Assembly (NCBI GenBank): GCA_934716995.1
Contig: CAKUYO010000003.1
Location: forward strand, 1-64,000
Direction of reading: 5' to 3'
DNA from: an uncultured Bacteroidales bacterium
GTDB taxonomy: Bacteria > Bacteroidota > Bacteroidia > Bacteroidales > Paludibacteraceae
DNA: 64,000 bases
The stretch's first letter is position 1. Each line of letters opens with the position of its first letter. Below the pieces are notes generated by a model that was not told the origin of the DNA, searched no databases, and saw only the letters and a list, made by a program, of their open reading frames with translations. The translations under genes and the position numbers were made by a program. Below are positions 52,163 through 61,316 of this stretch, one piece after another.

Positions 52163-54238
52163 TTACCCTACCTGTGCCCCGTTCTTTACGGGTGCGGACA
52201 CGGTCGTTACTACCAACTTGCCGTCGGCGTCCACGGCCGACAGGATCATTCCCTGCGACTCGATACCCATCATCTTGCGCGGCGGGAAATTGGCGATAAA
52301 CAGCACCTGTTTGCCCACCAGTACTGACGGGTCGGGGTAACTCTGCGCTATACCGGACAGTATCGTGCGCCCGCCCATGCCATCGTCTATACGGAACAGC
52401 AGCAACCGGTCGGATTTCTTCACGTTCCCGCACTCCAATACGGTGCCGACGCGGATATCCGCTTTGTCGAAGTCGTCTATGCTCGTGGCGGCTTTTATTT
52501 CCGTCGGACGCCAGTTCTTCAGGGCTTCCGCTTGCGCTGCGGCTTCGTTCTCCGCTTTGATACGTGCCAGACGGTCGAGTTGCGCTTGGATGGCATCGTC
52601 CTCTATCTTCTCGAAGAGCAGCGACACCTCGCCCAGTGTGTGTCCGGCGGGCAGCAGATCTACCGAACCGAGTTGCGCCCATTCGGTGTGCTCTATGTTG
52701 AGCATCTTGCGCAGTTTCTCCGACGAGAACGGCAGGAACGGCTCAAACGCGATACTCAGGTTTGCGGCAATCTGCAGAGCCACGTTCAGCACGGTGGCGG
52801 TACGCTCCATATCGGTCTTGGCGAGTTTCCACGGCTCCATATCCGCCAGATACTTGTTGCCGATACGCGCAAGGTTCATCGCCTCTTTCTGCGCGTCGCG
52901 GAAACGGAAGTTGTCAAGCAGTTCCTCTATTTGTGCCTTGATATTGCAGAAGTCGTTGATTGTCTGCCGGTCGTAGTCGGTCAGTTCGCCGCGTGCGGGC
53001 ACCTTTCCGCCGAAATACTTCTGGGTCAGCACAAGTGCACGGTTCACGAAGTTGCCGTATATGGCTACCAACTCGTTGTTGTTGCGTGCTTGGAAATCCG
53101 CCCACGTGAAGTCGTTGTCTTTTGTCTCGGGCGCGTTGGCGGTCAGCACATAGCGCAGCACGTCCTGTTTGCAGGGGAAATCCACGAGGTATTCGTTGAG
53201 CCATACCGCCCAGTTGCGCGAGGTGGAGATCTTGTCGCCCTCTAAGTTCAGAAACTCGTTGGCGGGTACGTTGTCGGGCAATATATACGACCCGTCGGCT
53301 TTCAGCATGGCGGGGAACACGATGCAGTGGAACACGATGTTGTCCTTGCCGATGAAGTGTATCAGCCGTGTGCTGTCGTCTTTCCACCATGTCTCCCATT
53401 TGCCGTATTTCTCGGGCTGTGCGTCGCATAGTTCCTTGGTGTTCGAGATGTAGCCGATAGGCGCGTCGAACCATACATACAGCACCTTGCCTTCCGCGCC
53501 CTCCACGGGTACGGGGATACCCCAGTCCAGATCGCGCGTTACGGCACGCGGCTTCAACCCGCCGTCCAGCCACGACTTGCACTGCCCGTACACATTCGGA
53601 CGCCACTCTTTGTGGTCTTCCAGTATCCATTTCTCGAGCCATTGCTGGTACTGGTCCAGCGGCAGGTACCAGTGTGTCGTCTCTTTCTTCGTCAGCGGGT
53701 TGCCGTTTACGGCGTTGTACGGGTTGATCAGTTCGTCCGGCGAAAGCGTTGCACCGCATTTCTCGCACTGGTCGCCGTATGCCCCTTGTGCATGGCAGCG
53801 CGGACACTCGCCGCGGATGTTCCGGTCGGTCAGAAACTCCTGCGTCTCGGGGTCGTAGAACTGCTCCGTTGTCTGCTCGATAAACTTTCCGTTGTCGTAC
53901 AGTTTGCGGAAATAGTCCGATGCGAACCGGTGGTGTATCTTGCTCGTCGTGCGCGAATAGATATCAAACGAGATGCCGAACTGCTCAAACGAGGTCTTGA
54001 TCAGGTTGTGGTACCGGTCCACCACCTCTTGCGTGGTGATGCCCTCCTTGCGGGCACGGATCGTAACGGGCACGCCGTGTTCGTCGCTCCCGCCTACAAA
54101 AAGCACTTGCTCCCCGCGCAGACGCAGGTAGCGCACATAAATATCCGCAGGCACATATACGCCTGCCAAGTGTCCGATATGCACCGGTCCGTTGGCATAC
54201 GGCAGTGCCGCGGTAACTAAAGTTCGTTCAAAAGCCAT
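52163..54238 (-). CDS. metG: methionyl-tRNA synthetase with C-terminal EMAP domain
   Basis: 691 aa. HIGH is at 20-23 (NGPVHIGHLAG). The zinc knuckle CPRCHAQGAYGDQCEKC (about 146-162) shows the two-CxxC type. The KMSKS equivalent is DKISTSRN (about 335). The C-terminal about 110 residues form an OB-fold tRNA-binding domain (FDKADIRVGTVLECG, NFPPRKMMGIESQGMIL). ATG 54238. It has its own promoter. Confidence 0.96.
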   Translation of the reverse strand: MAFERTLVTAALPYANGPVHIGHLAGVYVPADIYVRYLRLRGEQVLFVGGSDEHGVPVTIRARKEGITTQEVVDRYHNLIKTSFEQFGISFDIYSRTTSKIHHRFASDYFRKLYDNGKFIEQTTEQFYDPETQEFLTDRNIRGECPRCHAQGAYGDQCEKCGATLSPDELINPYNAVNGNPLTKKETTHWYLPLDQYQQWLEKWILEDHKEWRPNVYGQCKSWLDGGLKPRAVTRDLDWGIPVPVEGAEGKVLYVWFDAPIGYISNTKELCDAQPEKYGKWETWWKDDSTRLIHFIGKDNIVFHCIVFPAMLKADGSYILPDNVPANEFLNLEGDKISTSRNWAVWLNEYLVDFPCKQDVLRYVLTANAPETKDNDFTWADFQARNNNELVAIYGNFVNRALVLTQKYFGGKVPARGELTDYDRQTINDFCNIKAQIEELLDNFRFRDAQKEAMNLARIGNKYLADMEPWKLAKTDMERTATVLNVALQIAANLSIAFEPFLPFSSEKLRKMLNIEHTEWAQLGSVDLLPAGHTLGEVSLLFEKIEDDAIQAQLDRLARIKAENEAAAQAEALKNWRPTEIKAATSIDDFDKADIRVGTVLECGNVKKSDRLLLFRIDDGMGGRTILSGIAQSYPDPSVLVGKQVLFIANFPPRKMMGIESQGMILSAVDADGKLVVTTVSAPVKNGAQVG

Positions 54239-54289
54239 ATCAGTTTATTTGCTGTGGGTTATGGTTTATGTTCAATACGTTTAAGCCCG

Positions 54290-54321
54290 CAAAATTACTG
54301 TTTTTTTTTGATATGTGCAAA
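54290..54321 (-). promoter_or_regulatory. promoter of metG
   Basis: Minus strand: TTTG (54318-54321), 20 nt, TAATTTTG (54290-54297). Confidence 0.7.
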
Positions 54322-54396
54322 TCGCTGTCCGTCTCCTTACCTATTCCTCGTCTTAGTCCGTTTACCATCCGTTTGCCTTCGTGCTATCATGAGTAT

Positions 54397-54436
54397 GTGA
54401 TTAACGGGTGATTATCGGGTGATTAACGGGTTGTTC
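54397..54436. repeat. 11-bp tandem repeat, inverted relative to 12332-12371
   Basis: GTGATTAACGG/GTGATTATCGG units ending in GGGTTGTTC. The array and its flank match the reverse complement of 12332-12371. Confidence 0.75.
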
Positions 54437-54522
54437 CCAAGAGGATGCCGAGTGGCTCGGCTGATAGTGGCGCACAATACCATTGTGTGCGTAGCACGCG
54501 CCACCGCTTTTATCTGTTTTTA

Positions 54523-54554
54523 TTTGGTTATTCCGAAAAAAAACACTATCTTTG
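54523..54554 (+). promoter_or_regulatory. promoter of the flippase-like gene
   Basis: TTTG (54523-54526), 20 nt, TATCTTTG (54547-54554). This fixes the start codon downstream of about 54558. The remainder of 54322-54522 contains a nested hairpin (GTGGCG, CACAAT/ATTGTG, CGCCAC; about 54464-54505). Confidence 0.72.
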
Positions 54555-54577
54555 CAAATATATACGATCTCGCTTGT

Positions 54578-55519
54578 TTGAACAGGAAAACCTGTATATG
54601 GATTCTGCGTATTGCGCTTATGGTCTGCGCGTATGGCTATCTGCTCTATCGATTGATTACATTCGATGGCTATGCTGCGCTGTGGGAGAGGTTTGTTGAT
54701 GCCGATTGGAGGCAATATCAGTGTCTTACTTTATGTGCGGCACTTATGCCGCTGAATCTATGGCTCGAAGCACGCAAATGGCACTACCTGATGCGCTCGG
54801 TAGAACCGATGACTATGCGTGAGGCGCAAGTACAAGTATATTACGGAATGATTGGTGCTTTCGCCACCCCATACCGCGTAGGGGACTATCCTGCGCGTAT
54901 CGTGCGTATGCACGCCAAGGAGCGGTGGGCAAGTATTATCGGAATGGGTGCAATAGGCAGTGGCTGTATGACAATGGTGATTGTCCTTCTCGGAATGCCG
55001 ACCGCTTGGTTGTTTTTCGGCGGCAACACTCCCGCCTCTATGCTCTCGGTTTATATCACGGCGGCGGTGTGTATGCTGTTATTGTTTTTCGCTCCGCAAT
55101 TATTCCGACTGTTAGCACGCATACCATGGTTGCGCAATATGACACACGAAGCCGTAGACCAACTTGCCCAAGTCTCTTATCTTGAGGTTATGCGCATTCT
55201 GTGGCTTTCATTTCTGCGCTACGTATGTTTCTGTCTCCAGATGTATCTCGCTCTTCGCTTTTGCGGCATCAGCCTGCCTTTTGTGCAAGCCTGCATCGCT
55301 CTTCCGACCTACTATCTGCTGATTACCGTTACACCCAATATCCCGGCGGCGGATTTCGGCGTACGCGGATCATGGGCAATCTATGTGTTCGGGCATTTTG
55401 TTCCCGACTTGGCTCCCGCCGGTGCCATAGCGGCGGGTTTGATATGGATGGTCAATACCGCCATACCGCTGCTTATCGGTGCCTTTGTAGTCTATTATAC
55501 CAAACAGCAAGAAGGCTGA
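54578..55519 (+). CDS. flippase-like integral membrane protein (UPF0104/LPG-synthase TM family)
   Basis: About 313 aa with seven or eight membrane helices. The family motifs LEARKWHYLM, YYGMIGAFATPYRVGDYPAR and TPNIPAADFGVRGSWAIYVF are those of the lysylphosphatidylglycerol-synthase transmembrane/UPF0104 group. The start is uncertain: frames upstream precede the promoter, TTG 54578 gives an N-terminal helix starting MNRKTCIWILRIAL, and ATG 54620 is the first ATG after the promoter. The substrate is unknown. The gene is followed by a strong terminator. Confidence 0.8.
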   Translation: MNRKTCIWILRIALMVCAYGYLLYRLITFDGYAALWERFVDADWRQYQCLTLCAALMPLNLWLEARKWHYLMRSVEPMTMREAQVQVYYGMIGAFATPYRVGDYPARIVRMHAKERWASIIGMGAIGSGCMTMVIVLLGMPTAWLFFGGNTPASMLSVYITAAVCMLLLFFAPQLFRLLARIPWLRNMTHEAVDQLAQVSYLEVMRILWLSFLRYVCFCLQMYLALRFCGISLPFVQACIALPTYYLLITVTPNIPAADFGVRGSWAIYVFGHFVPDLAPAGAIAAGLIWMVNTAIPLLIGAFVVYYTKQQEG

Positions 55520-55549
55520 TTTATATGCCCAAACGCATATAAATCAGCC
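55514..55549. terminator. bidirectional terminator between the flippase-like gene and polA
   Basis: GGCTGATTTATATGC (55514-55528) and its exact complement (55535-55549) around CCAAAC, a 15-bp perfect stem. The stem includes the stop codon of the flippase-like gene. Confidence 0.8.
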
Positions 55550-55570
55550 ATAACATTGCAGAATAGTCTG

Positions 55571-57913
55571 TTAGTGTGCCTCCAGCCAGTTCTTCCCCAC
55601 GCCGCAGTCGGCAATCAGCGGCACGGACAGCGAGACTACCCCCTGCATCTCCTCCAATACAAGTGTGCGGGCACGCTCCACCTCGGCAACAGGCACGTTG
55701 AAATTCAGTTCGTCGTGCACCTGCATAATCATCTGCGTCTGCATGCCTTCCTCGTGCAGGCGGCGGTGGATACTCACCATGGCCATCTTGATGATGTCGG
55801 CGGCCGTCCCTTGGATAGGCGCATTCACGGCGTTGCGCTCTGCAAACGAACGCACGGTGGCGTTGTGCGAGAGGATGTCGGGCAGGTAGCGTTTGCGCCC
55901 GAAGAGCGTCTCGGCATACCCCCGTTGGCGGGCAAGTTCTTTCTGATGCTCAATGTATTGCACCACTCCGGGGAACGCGGCAAAGTAATCGTCTATCAGT
56001 TGTTTGGCCTCGCTCCGCGGACAATCCAACTGCTGCGACAGACCGAAAGCCGAGATACCGTAGATGATACCGAAGTTAGCCGTTTTCGCCCGCCGGCGCT
56101 GGTCTTTCGTTACCTGCTCAATGGGGATATTGAAGATCTTTGCCGCTGTGGCGGCGTGGATATCCTGCCCCTCGCGGAATGCCTCCACCAGATGGGTGTC
56201 GCCCGAGAAATGTGCCAGCAGGCGCAGTTCTATCTGTGAGTAGTCCGCACTGAGAAACAGACAGCCATCATCGGGAATAACCGCCTCTCGGATGAGTTTG
56301 CCACGCTCTGAACGGATAGGCAGGTTCTGCAGGTTAGGGTTCGACGACGAGAGACGCCCCGTTGCCGTAACTGTCTGGTTGTATGTGGTATGTATCTTTC
56401 CGTCCCGCGGGTCTATATAACTCGGCAGGGTGGATATATAGGTCGAAATGAGTTTCTTCAGTTCGCGGTAGTCGAGTATCTTGCTTACTATCGGATGCTT
56501 GTCTTTCAGTCCGAGCAGCACCTCCTCCGAGGTGGTGTATTGCCCGGTCTTCGATTTCTTGGCTTTGCTGTCCAACTGCAGGGTGTCAAACAGCAGTTCG
56601 CCCACCTGGCGCGGCGAATTGATGTTGAACTCCTTGCCCGCAAGCGCATAGATCTGTTGCTCTATCTCGGTCAGTTCGGCGGTGAGGTGTATCTCTGCCT
56701 CGTGCAGTTTGCCGGTATCTATCCGCACCCCCGCCTGCTCCATCTCCCGCAGCACGGGTACAAGCGGCAGTTCCACATCATTGTAGAGTTTCCATAGTGC
56801 CTTGTCGGCTTTCAATGCCGCCCAGTCCACCGGCACATCGGGGTTGTACGACACCTCCGGATTGAGCAGATAGGCGGCTATGCGGAATGCCTCAGAAACC
56901 TTCGACTCCCCCGCCCCCCTCAAAGAGGGGGTACTTGCAGTATCGGGTATAGTTTCTTCAACAGGCTCTGCAAACAAATCCAGTGTCTGCTCTATGTTTT
57001 TTTGCTTTTTGCCCGTACTATTGAGCCCCTCCTTTGGAGGGGTTGGGGAGGTCGGTTGTTTCTTCTGCAGCGAATTGAATTCCAACCGTTGGTAAATCGG
57101 TGTCAGTTTGTCCCAATCGGGTTGTTGTGCAAGCAACGCCTCTGCGTCCAACTCTATCGGCACATCGGTGCGGATAGTGGCGAGGAAACGCGAGAAACGT
57201 ATCTGCTCCGCCTGTGTCTCCACCTTTGTTTTGAGCGCACCTTTCAGTTGGTCGGTATGTGCCAGGAGGTTGTCTATATTGCCGAACTGTTGCAGCAACT
57301 GTACGGCGGTCTTTTCCCCTACGCCTTTGCAACCGGGGATATTGTCGCTCGCATCGCCCATCAGCCCGAGCAGATCGATTACCTGCAACTGGTTCTCCAA
57401 CCCGTACTTGGCGCACACCTCCGCGGGACCGAGTTTCTCGAAACCGCCCGTGTGTCGGGGGCGGTACATCGAGATATGCGGAGAAACCAGTTGCCCGTAG
57501 TCTTTGTCGGGCGTCGCCATATAGACCTCAAAACCTTCCTGTTCGGCTTTCTTGGCAAGCGTGCCGATCACGTCGTCCGCTTCGAACCTGGGCACCTCCA
57601 GTATAGGGATATTCATCGCTGTCAGAATATCCTTTATCTGAGGTACTGCCCGCCGGATGTCCTCGGGTGTCTCCTCCCGTTGCGCCTTGTATTGTTCGAA
57701 TGCTTCGTGGCGGAACGTAGGACCGTGCGGGTCGAAAGCCACCCCTACGTGGGTCGGCTTCACACGCTTCAAGAGGTCGTCTAATGTAACCACAAAACCG
57801 AATATGGCGGAGGTATTCTCCCCCCGCGAGTTCATCCGCGGCGTGCGGATAAAAGCATAATACGCGCGATATATCATCGCATACGCATCTATAAGCAAAA
57901 GTATATTTTTCAT
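55571..57913 (-). CDS. polA: DNA polymerase I lacking the 3'-5' exonuclease domain
   Basis: 780 aa, against about 920-950 for usual Bacteroidota PolA. The N-terminal 5'-3' nuclease (1-about 285) has DAYAMIYRAYYA, DKDYGQLV and GLMGDASDNIPGCKGVGEKTA. The polymerase domain (about 375-780) has the A, B and C motifs: SADYSQIELRLLAHFSG, KTANFGIIYGISAFGLS and MQVHDELNF. Between them only about 90 residues remain, with none of the exonuclease DxE, NxxxD or YxxxD motifs. This linker holds TPPKEG-type and TPSLRGAG-type strings from two G/C palindromes. ATG 57913 is chosen over an in-frame TTG. Confidence 0.95.
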   Translation of the reverse strand: MKNILLLIDAYAMIYRAYYAFIRTPRMNSRGENTSAIFGFVVTLDDLLKRVKPTHVGVAFDPHGPTFRHEAFEQYKAQREETPEDIRRAVPQIKDILTAMNIPILEVPRFEADDVIGTLAKKAEQEGFEVYMATPDKDYGQLVSPHISMYRPRHTGGFEKLGPAEVCAKYGLENQLQVIDLLGLMGDASDNIPGCKGVGEKTAVQLLQQFGNIDNLLAHTDQLKGALKTKVETQAEQIRFSRFLATIRTDVPIELDAEALLAQQPDWDKLTPIYQRLEFNSLQKKQPTSPTPPKEGLNSTGKKQKNIEQTLDLFAEPVEETIPDTASTPSLRGAGESKVSEAFRIAAYLLNPEVSYNPDVPVDWAALKADKALWKLYNDVELPLVPVLREMEQAGVRIDTGKLHEAEIHLTAELTEIEQQIYALAGKEFNINSPRQVGELLFDTLQLDSKAKKSKTGQYTTSEEVLLGLKDKHPIVSKILDYRELKKLISTYISTLPSYIDPRDGKIHTTYNQTVTATGRLSSSNPNLQNLPIRSERGKLIREAVIPDDGCLFLSADYSQIELRLLAHFSGDTHLVEAFREGQDIHAATAAKIFNIPIEQVTKDQRRRAKTANFGIIYGISAFGLSQQLDCPRSEAKQLIDDYFAAFPGVVQYIEHQKELARQRGYAETLFGRKRYLPDILSHNATVRSFAERNAVNAPIQGTAADIIKMAMVSIHRRLHEEGMQTQMIMQVHDELNFNVPVAEVERARTLVLEEMQGVVSLSVPLIADCGVGKNWLEAH
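56914..57048. repeat. two G/C palindromes in the polA linker
   Basis: CCCCCTCAAAGAGGGGG (about 56915-56931) and CCCCTCCTTTGGAGGGG (57026-57042) with GTTGGGG tails, in opposite orientations. On the minus strand they read TPSLRGAGE and PTSPTPPKEG. The rsmH palindrome at 7551-7567 is of the same type. Confidence 0.85.
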
Positions 57914-57986
57914 TGTTTGCAATTTAGAATTTATTTTACACCGCCATTTTATGCTGTTGGCTGTGATTTACACCGCCAAATCAAAT

Positions 57987-59156
57987 TTAATTGCGATATT
58001 GTGTCTTCAAAAACTCACAATACTCTGACAATGATTTCGTAGCCACCTCGCGGGGAACTAAAACACGCCTGTACTCTGCCACCATAGTAGGGCTCATACT
58101 GCGGTTGATACTATACTCTACTTCTGCACGGTCTGCTGATGGACATAGAATAATGCCCAAAGACGGATTTTCGTTAGGACGTTTGTAGTCTCTGTCCAAT
58201 GCCTCCAAATACATATCCATCTTACTTGAAAACTCCGCTTCATAATCCACTACTTTTAATTCTACAGCCACCAAGCACTGCAAAGTACGATGATAGAACA
58301 ATAAATCAATACGTTTCTTCTTATTGCCAACGTTTATTGAATACTCTTTATCAATAAAGAGGAAATCATCCTTGCCCAACTCCAAGATAAATTGCTTCAT
58401 ATTATCCAGCAAAGAGGTTTGCAGTTGCTTCTCTTTGGTAGGTTCTTTGAGATTGAGAAAATCAAGGAGTACATGGTCTTTGAGCATATACTCTGCATTG
58501 GGATATTGCTCCAACAGAGCAGGCGACATCATTTTCTCCTTGCTCATAATGGATTCGTACGTTTGATTGGCAATGGAACGTCGCAGTTCCACTACATTCA
58601 AATGATTATGAGCCGCATAGAGCATATAGAAGACTGATTCTTCCGTACTTTTACACCTATGCAAGATTTCCATGTGGTTGGTGAAAGAAGTCAAGTATAA
58701 TATAGCAGGGACGGACGGTTTGCATATTTGTGCAGTTGGCAACTGCACAAATTCTTCACCGATTTGTGCAATTCCTGATTGCACATTTTCCATTGGTGCT
58801 ATTTGTGCAGTTTGCGACTGCACAAATTCGTTGATGTCCAATTGTTTTACTACTTGGGTGAATTGTTTTGCGGAATAGGTCTCATAAAAACGCACCATAT
58901 TGTATAGATTGCGTTTCCCATATCCTCTGCGTTTCGGATTTTGGCGTTTCAAGTAATCCGCCAATTCACTCACTACACTGTCACCCCACGCAGCATTTTT
59001 TATCTGTTGCGAAATGTATTCCCCTATTTCCCAATAGGTTTGCAATGCCTCTGCATTTACTTTGGCAATAGCCGCATTGGTGTGAGCCTGTATGATAGAA
59101 TCCACATATGCAAAATCCTGCTGCAAAGTAGGGATATTGAGGTCTTGAGTATTCAT
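57987..59156 (-). CDS. DUF1016/YhcG-type PDDEXK nuclease-like protein
   Basis: 389 aa. The N-terminal DUF1016 domain (about 10-105) has ALQTYWEIGEYISQQIK and GKRNLYNMVRFYE. The C-terminal PD-(D/E)XK-like core has RIDLLFYHRTLQCLVAVELKV, giving D and ExK residues, then PSLGIILCPSADRAEVEYS. Between them (about 110-145) lie three near-palindromic repeats that encode FVQSQTAQI, VQSGIAQIG and FVQLPTAQI. The family is often found in or near restriction loci. It lies 21 nt downstream of a methylase remnant on the same strand. Confidence 0.85.
   Translation of the reverse strand: MNTQDLNIPTLQQDFAYVDSIIQAHTNAAIAKVNAEALQTYWEIGEYISQQIKNAAWGDSVVSELADYLKRQNPKRRGYGKRNLYNMVRFYETYSAKQFTQVVKQLDINEFVQSQTAQIAPMENVQSGIAQIGEEFVQLPTAQICKPSVPAILYLTSFTNHMEILHRCKSTEESVFYMLYAAHNHLNVVELRRSIANQTYESIMSKEKMMSPALLEQYPNAEYMLKDHVLLDFLNLKEPTKEKQLQTSLLDNMKQFILELGKDDFLFIDKEYSINVGNKKKRIDLLFYHRTLQCLVAVELKVVDYEAEFSSKMDMYLEALDRDYKRPNENPSLGIILCPSADRAEVEYSINRSMSPTMVAEYRRVLVPREVATKSLSEYCEFLKTQYRN
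58725..58828. repeat. three near-palindromic repeats within the DUF1016 gene
   Basis: ATTTGTGCAGTTGGCAACTG then CACAAAT (58725-58751), a degenerate copy (58761-58787) and ATTTGTGCAGTTTGCGACTG then CACAAAT (58801-58827). Starts are 36-40 bp apart and the frame is maintained. Confidence 0.85.
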
Positions 59157-59177
59157 ATCTGCGATGTTAGTAGTTTG

Positions 59178-59354
59178 CTATTCGTCTTTGTCTATCTCAT
59201 GCATCAGGCGGTCGGTCTGCAAGAGCACGCGGATGATGCAGGTGTAGTGGGCGAGGTCGTCGAAAGAGAGCGTGCGGGTCTTGCGGTCTTTCAACCATTT
59301 CTGGGCGGGCTGGTAGCCGCCGATATTGCTTGGTAGCATATACAAAAAACGCAT
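59178..59354 (-). pseudogene. C-terminal remnant of an N6-adenine methylase / type ISP restriction-modification gene
   Basis: 58 codons from an in-frame ATG at 59354 to TAG at 59178: SNIGGYQPAQKWLKDRK, TLSFDDLAHYTCIIRVL and QTDRLMHEID. This is the end typical of large Bacteroidota N6-adenine/type ISP restriction-modification proteins, where the pattern GYQPAQKWLKDRKGR...F.DI.HY...I..L..T...M.EID recurs. Its matching N-terminus lies at about 62255-62431 with an unrelated cassette between. G+C content is higher than in the cassette. Confidence 0.78.
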
Positions 59355-59402
59355 AGTTGGTTTTCAAAACATAAAAAGCCAAACACTTCTTCTAATATTT
59401 TA

Positions 59403-61316
59403 TCAATCGTATTTGTTTTGGTAGTTGGTGATTATCAGGTGTTCTACATCTTTGTCGTTACGGTTCATAAAACTGACAAGGTACTTTTTGTCAAACTTTT
59501 GAATATAGATATTGGGATTGTTGTACAACGAATAAATAAAATCGGTATATTTGATAATCATCAGCCATTTACCTTCGCATTCTTCGCATAAATAGTGCGC
59601 TAAACGTATTTGGTCTTCTTTGCCGAATTCATTTTGCGCATACGTTGAAAATTCGGTATCATAAGGTGGATCCAAAAATATAAAATCTCTTTCCGTAGGC
59701 GGATACTTGCGGAAGAAATCTTCAAAATCCAAATTGGAGATTGTGGTTTTTGCAAAATGTTCCAGCAAAGGAGCAGATTTGTAATACTCTACCTTGCCGG
59801 TCATCTGTTTGTGATTGTAACTAATTCCTCCATAAGGTACATTAAATTCCCCATTGGCATTATAACGGAACATTCCGCTGTAAGCATAATTGCGCAAATA
59901 AACAAACAAAGCCGTTGCCAAAGCAGGCTGTTGCAGCATCAGTTCTTTATCATTGTACAGCCCGCGAAGATACATATACAACGCTCCCATAAATGCCGTT
60001 TCGATGTTGTCATAAATATCCGTTTCAGGCATTTTGCCTTTTTCGCTCTCAATCTTATGCATACGCAGCACTTTGTAAATCAAAGTCTTACTCAATTCAT
60101 TCTCGTACAGATTGAGTTTCCACTCAAATGCGGGCGGAAGCACTTGCAGCAAAATGTTCCATTCCTTTTTAATAAATGTATGCAGTCTCCCTTTAATTGT
60201 AACCTCATCAATGTTGCCATTACGTAATTCGAGATACCACTCCACAAGTTCCCGATGAGCAGCCACAAAGTCTAACATATTATTCCACGCAAGAATAATA
60301 TCAACCAACCATAAGAACACCGTCTCATTCTGTGTTGCTATAGTATGGTACAAAGAAATCAGTTCTTCGGACTTATCATTTATCAACAACCGCTTTGCAT
60401 CAAAGGAGGTAAACACAGAGCCCCCCCCTACAAAAGGCTCGTAATAGTTCTCAAAGAAATCCGGTGCATATCGTCTGATATGCGGAATTTCCTTTTCTTT
60501 TCCGCCGGGCCATTTGATGATTGGCTTCAAGTCTGTATAGTGAGAATTGGCAGGAGATTTATGCTGTTCGACAGCCATCTCTTGCTCAAATAACGATTTC
60601 ATCAAAGATTGCTCTTTTATTCTCATTTCTGCTGCTTTATAGTATTCGGGGTTTATTTCAAAACCTATAAATTTTCTATTGGTCATAAGAGCGGCTACTC
60701 CACTTGAACCTACACCCATAAACGGATCGAAAACGATATCGCCCTCATTGCTGGCAATAGTGATAAGTTTCTTTAGAATGGCAACGGGTTTCTGTGCAGG
60801 GTGTTTGGGATTGCTTAGGCGTTCAGGTTTCATACAGATGGGGCTCTCTATGAAATTATGCATTTCCGCCTGTGAAATAAAATTCCATGTGTGTTTTTTA
60901 TTCCAACAGGTATAAACCATCTCGCAACTATTGAGAAAACCCGCTTTGAAAATTTTAGGTGCAGGGTTGGTCTTATGCCATATCAGGAAATTAGTGGTAT
61001 CAAACCGTTTGTCTAACAATTCATACCACTTGCCTATTTGATTGTAAGACGTGAAGATAAATAAATTGCCCGTCGGTTTCAAAATGCGGATAAATTCCTC
61101 TATCCATTCTTCGGGTTTGAATTCGATTAAATCCCACGGTGCCAAATCGTTATTCATAGCACTACGCCCAGGCAACGGGATATTGCCGGTAGAATGTTGT
61201 GCCAAATTGTACGGGGGATCTGTAAGGATAAAATCTACAGAATGAGTAGGAATTTGCTTTATCAAATTATGACTATCCCCTGCGTTTATACGATATGTCT
61301 GCTGCGAGGATTGCAT
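59403..61316 (-). CDS. fused double DNA methyltransferase of a type II restriction-modification system
   Basis: 637 aa containing two methyltransferases in one chain. Module 1 (about 1-235) is a beta-class enzyme: DPPYNLAQ at 33-40 comes first and the SAM site FDPFMGVGSSGVAAL (about 196-210) later. Module 2 (about 260-637) is an alpha-class Dam-like (D12) enzyme: KWPGGKEKEI (about 265), YEPFVGGGSVF (about 290), then DPPYDTEF (about 546). Both DPPY motifs point to N6-adenine (or N4-cytosine) methylation. The ATG overlaps the stop of the endonuclease gene. The gene is A+T-rich compared with the housekeeping genes. Confidence 0.9.
   Translation of the reverse strand: MQSSQQTYRINAGDSHNLIKQIPTHSVDFILTDPPYNLAQHSTGNIPLPGRSAMNNDLAPWDLIEFKPEEWIEEFIRILKPTGNLFIFTSYNQIGKWYELLDKRFDTTNFLIWHKTNPAPKIFKAGFLNSCEMVYTCWNKKHTWNFISQAEMHNFIESPICMKPERLSNPKHPAQKPVAILKKLITIASNEGDIVFDPFMGVGSSGVAALMTNRKFIGFEINPEYYKAAEMRIKEQSLMKSLFEQEMAVEQHKSPANSHYTDLKPIIKWPGGKEKEIPHIRRYAPDFFENYYEPFVGGGSVFTSFDAKRLLINDKSEELISLYHTIATQNETVFLWLVDIILAWNNMLDFVAAHRELVEWYLELRNGNIDEVTIKGRLHTFIKKEWNILLQVLPPAFEWKLNLYENELSKTLIYKVLRMHKIESEKGKMPETDIYDNIETAFMGALYMYLRGLYNDKELMLQQPALATALFVYLRNYAYSGMFRYNANGEFNVPYGGISYNHKQMTGKVEYYKSAPLLEHFAKTTISNLDFEDFFRKYPPTERDFIFLDPPYDTEFSTYAQNEFGKEDQIRLAHYLCEECEGKWLMIIKYTDFIYSLYNNPNIYIQKFDKKYLVSFMNRNDKDVEHLIITNYQNKYD

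Noticed and set aside
54419..54577. N-terminal extension of the flippase-like protein
   Set aside because: It overlaps the 11-bp repeat array and lies upstream of a consensus promoter, so it cannot be on that transcript.
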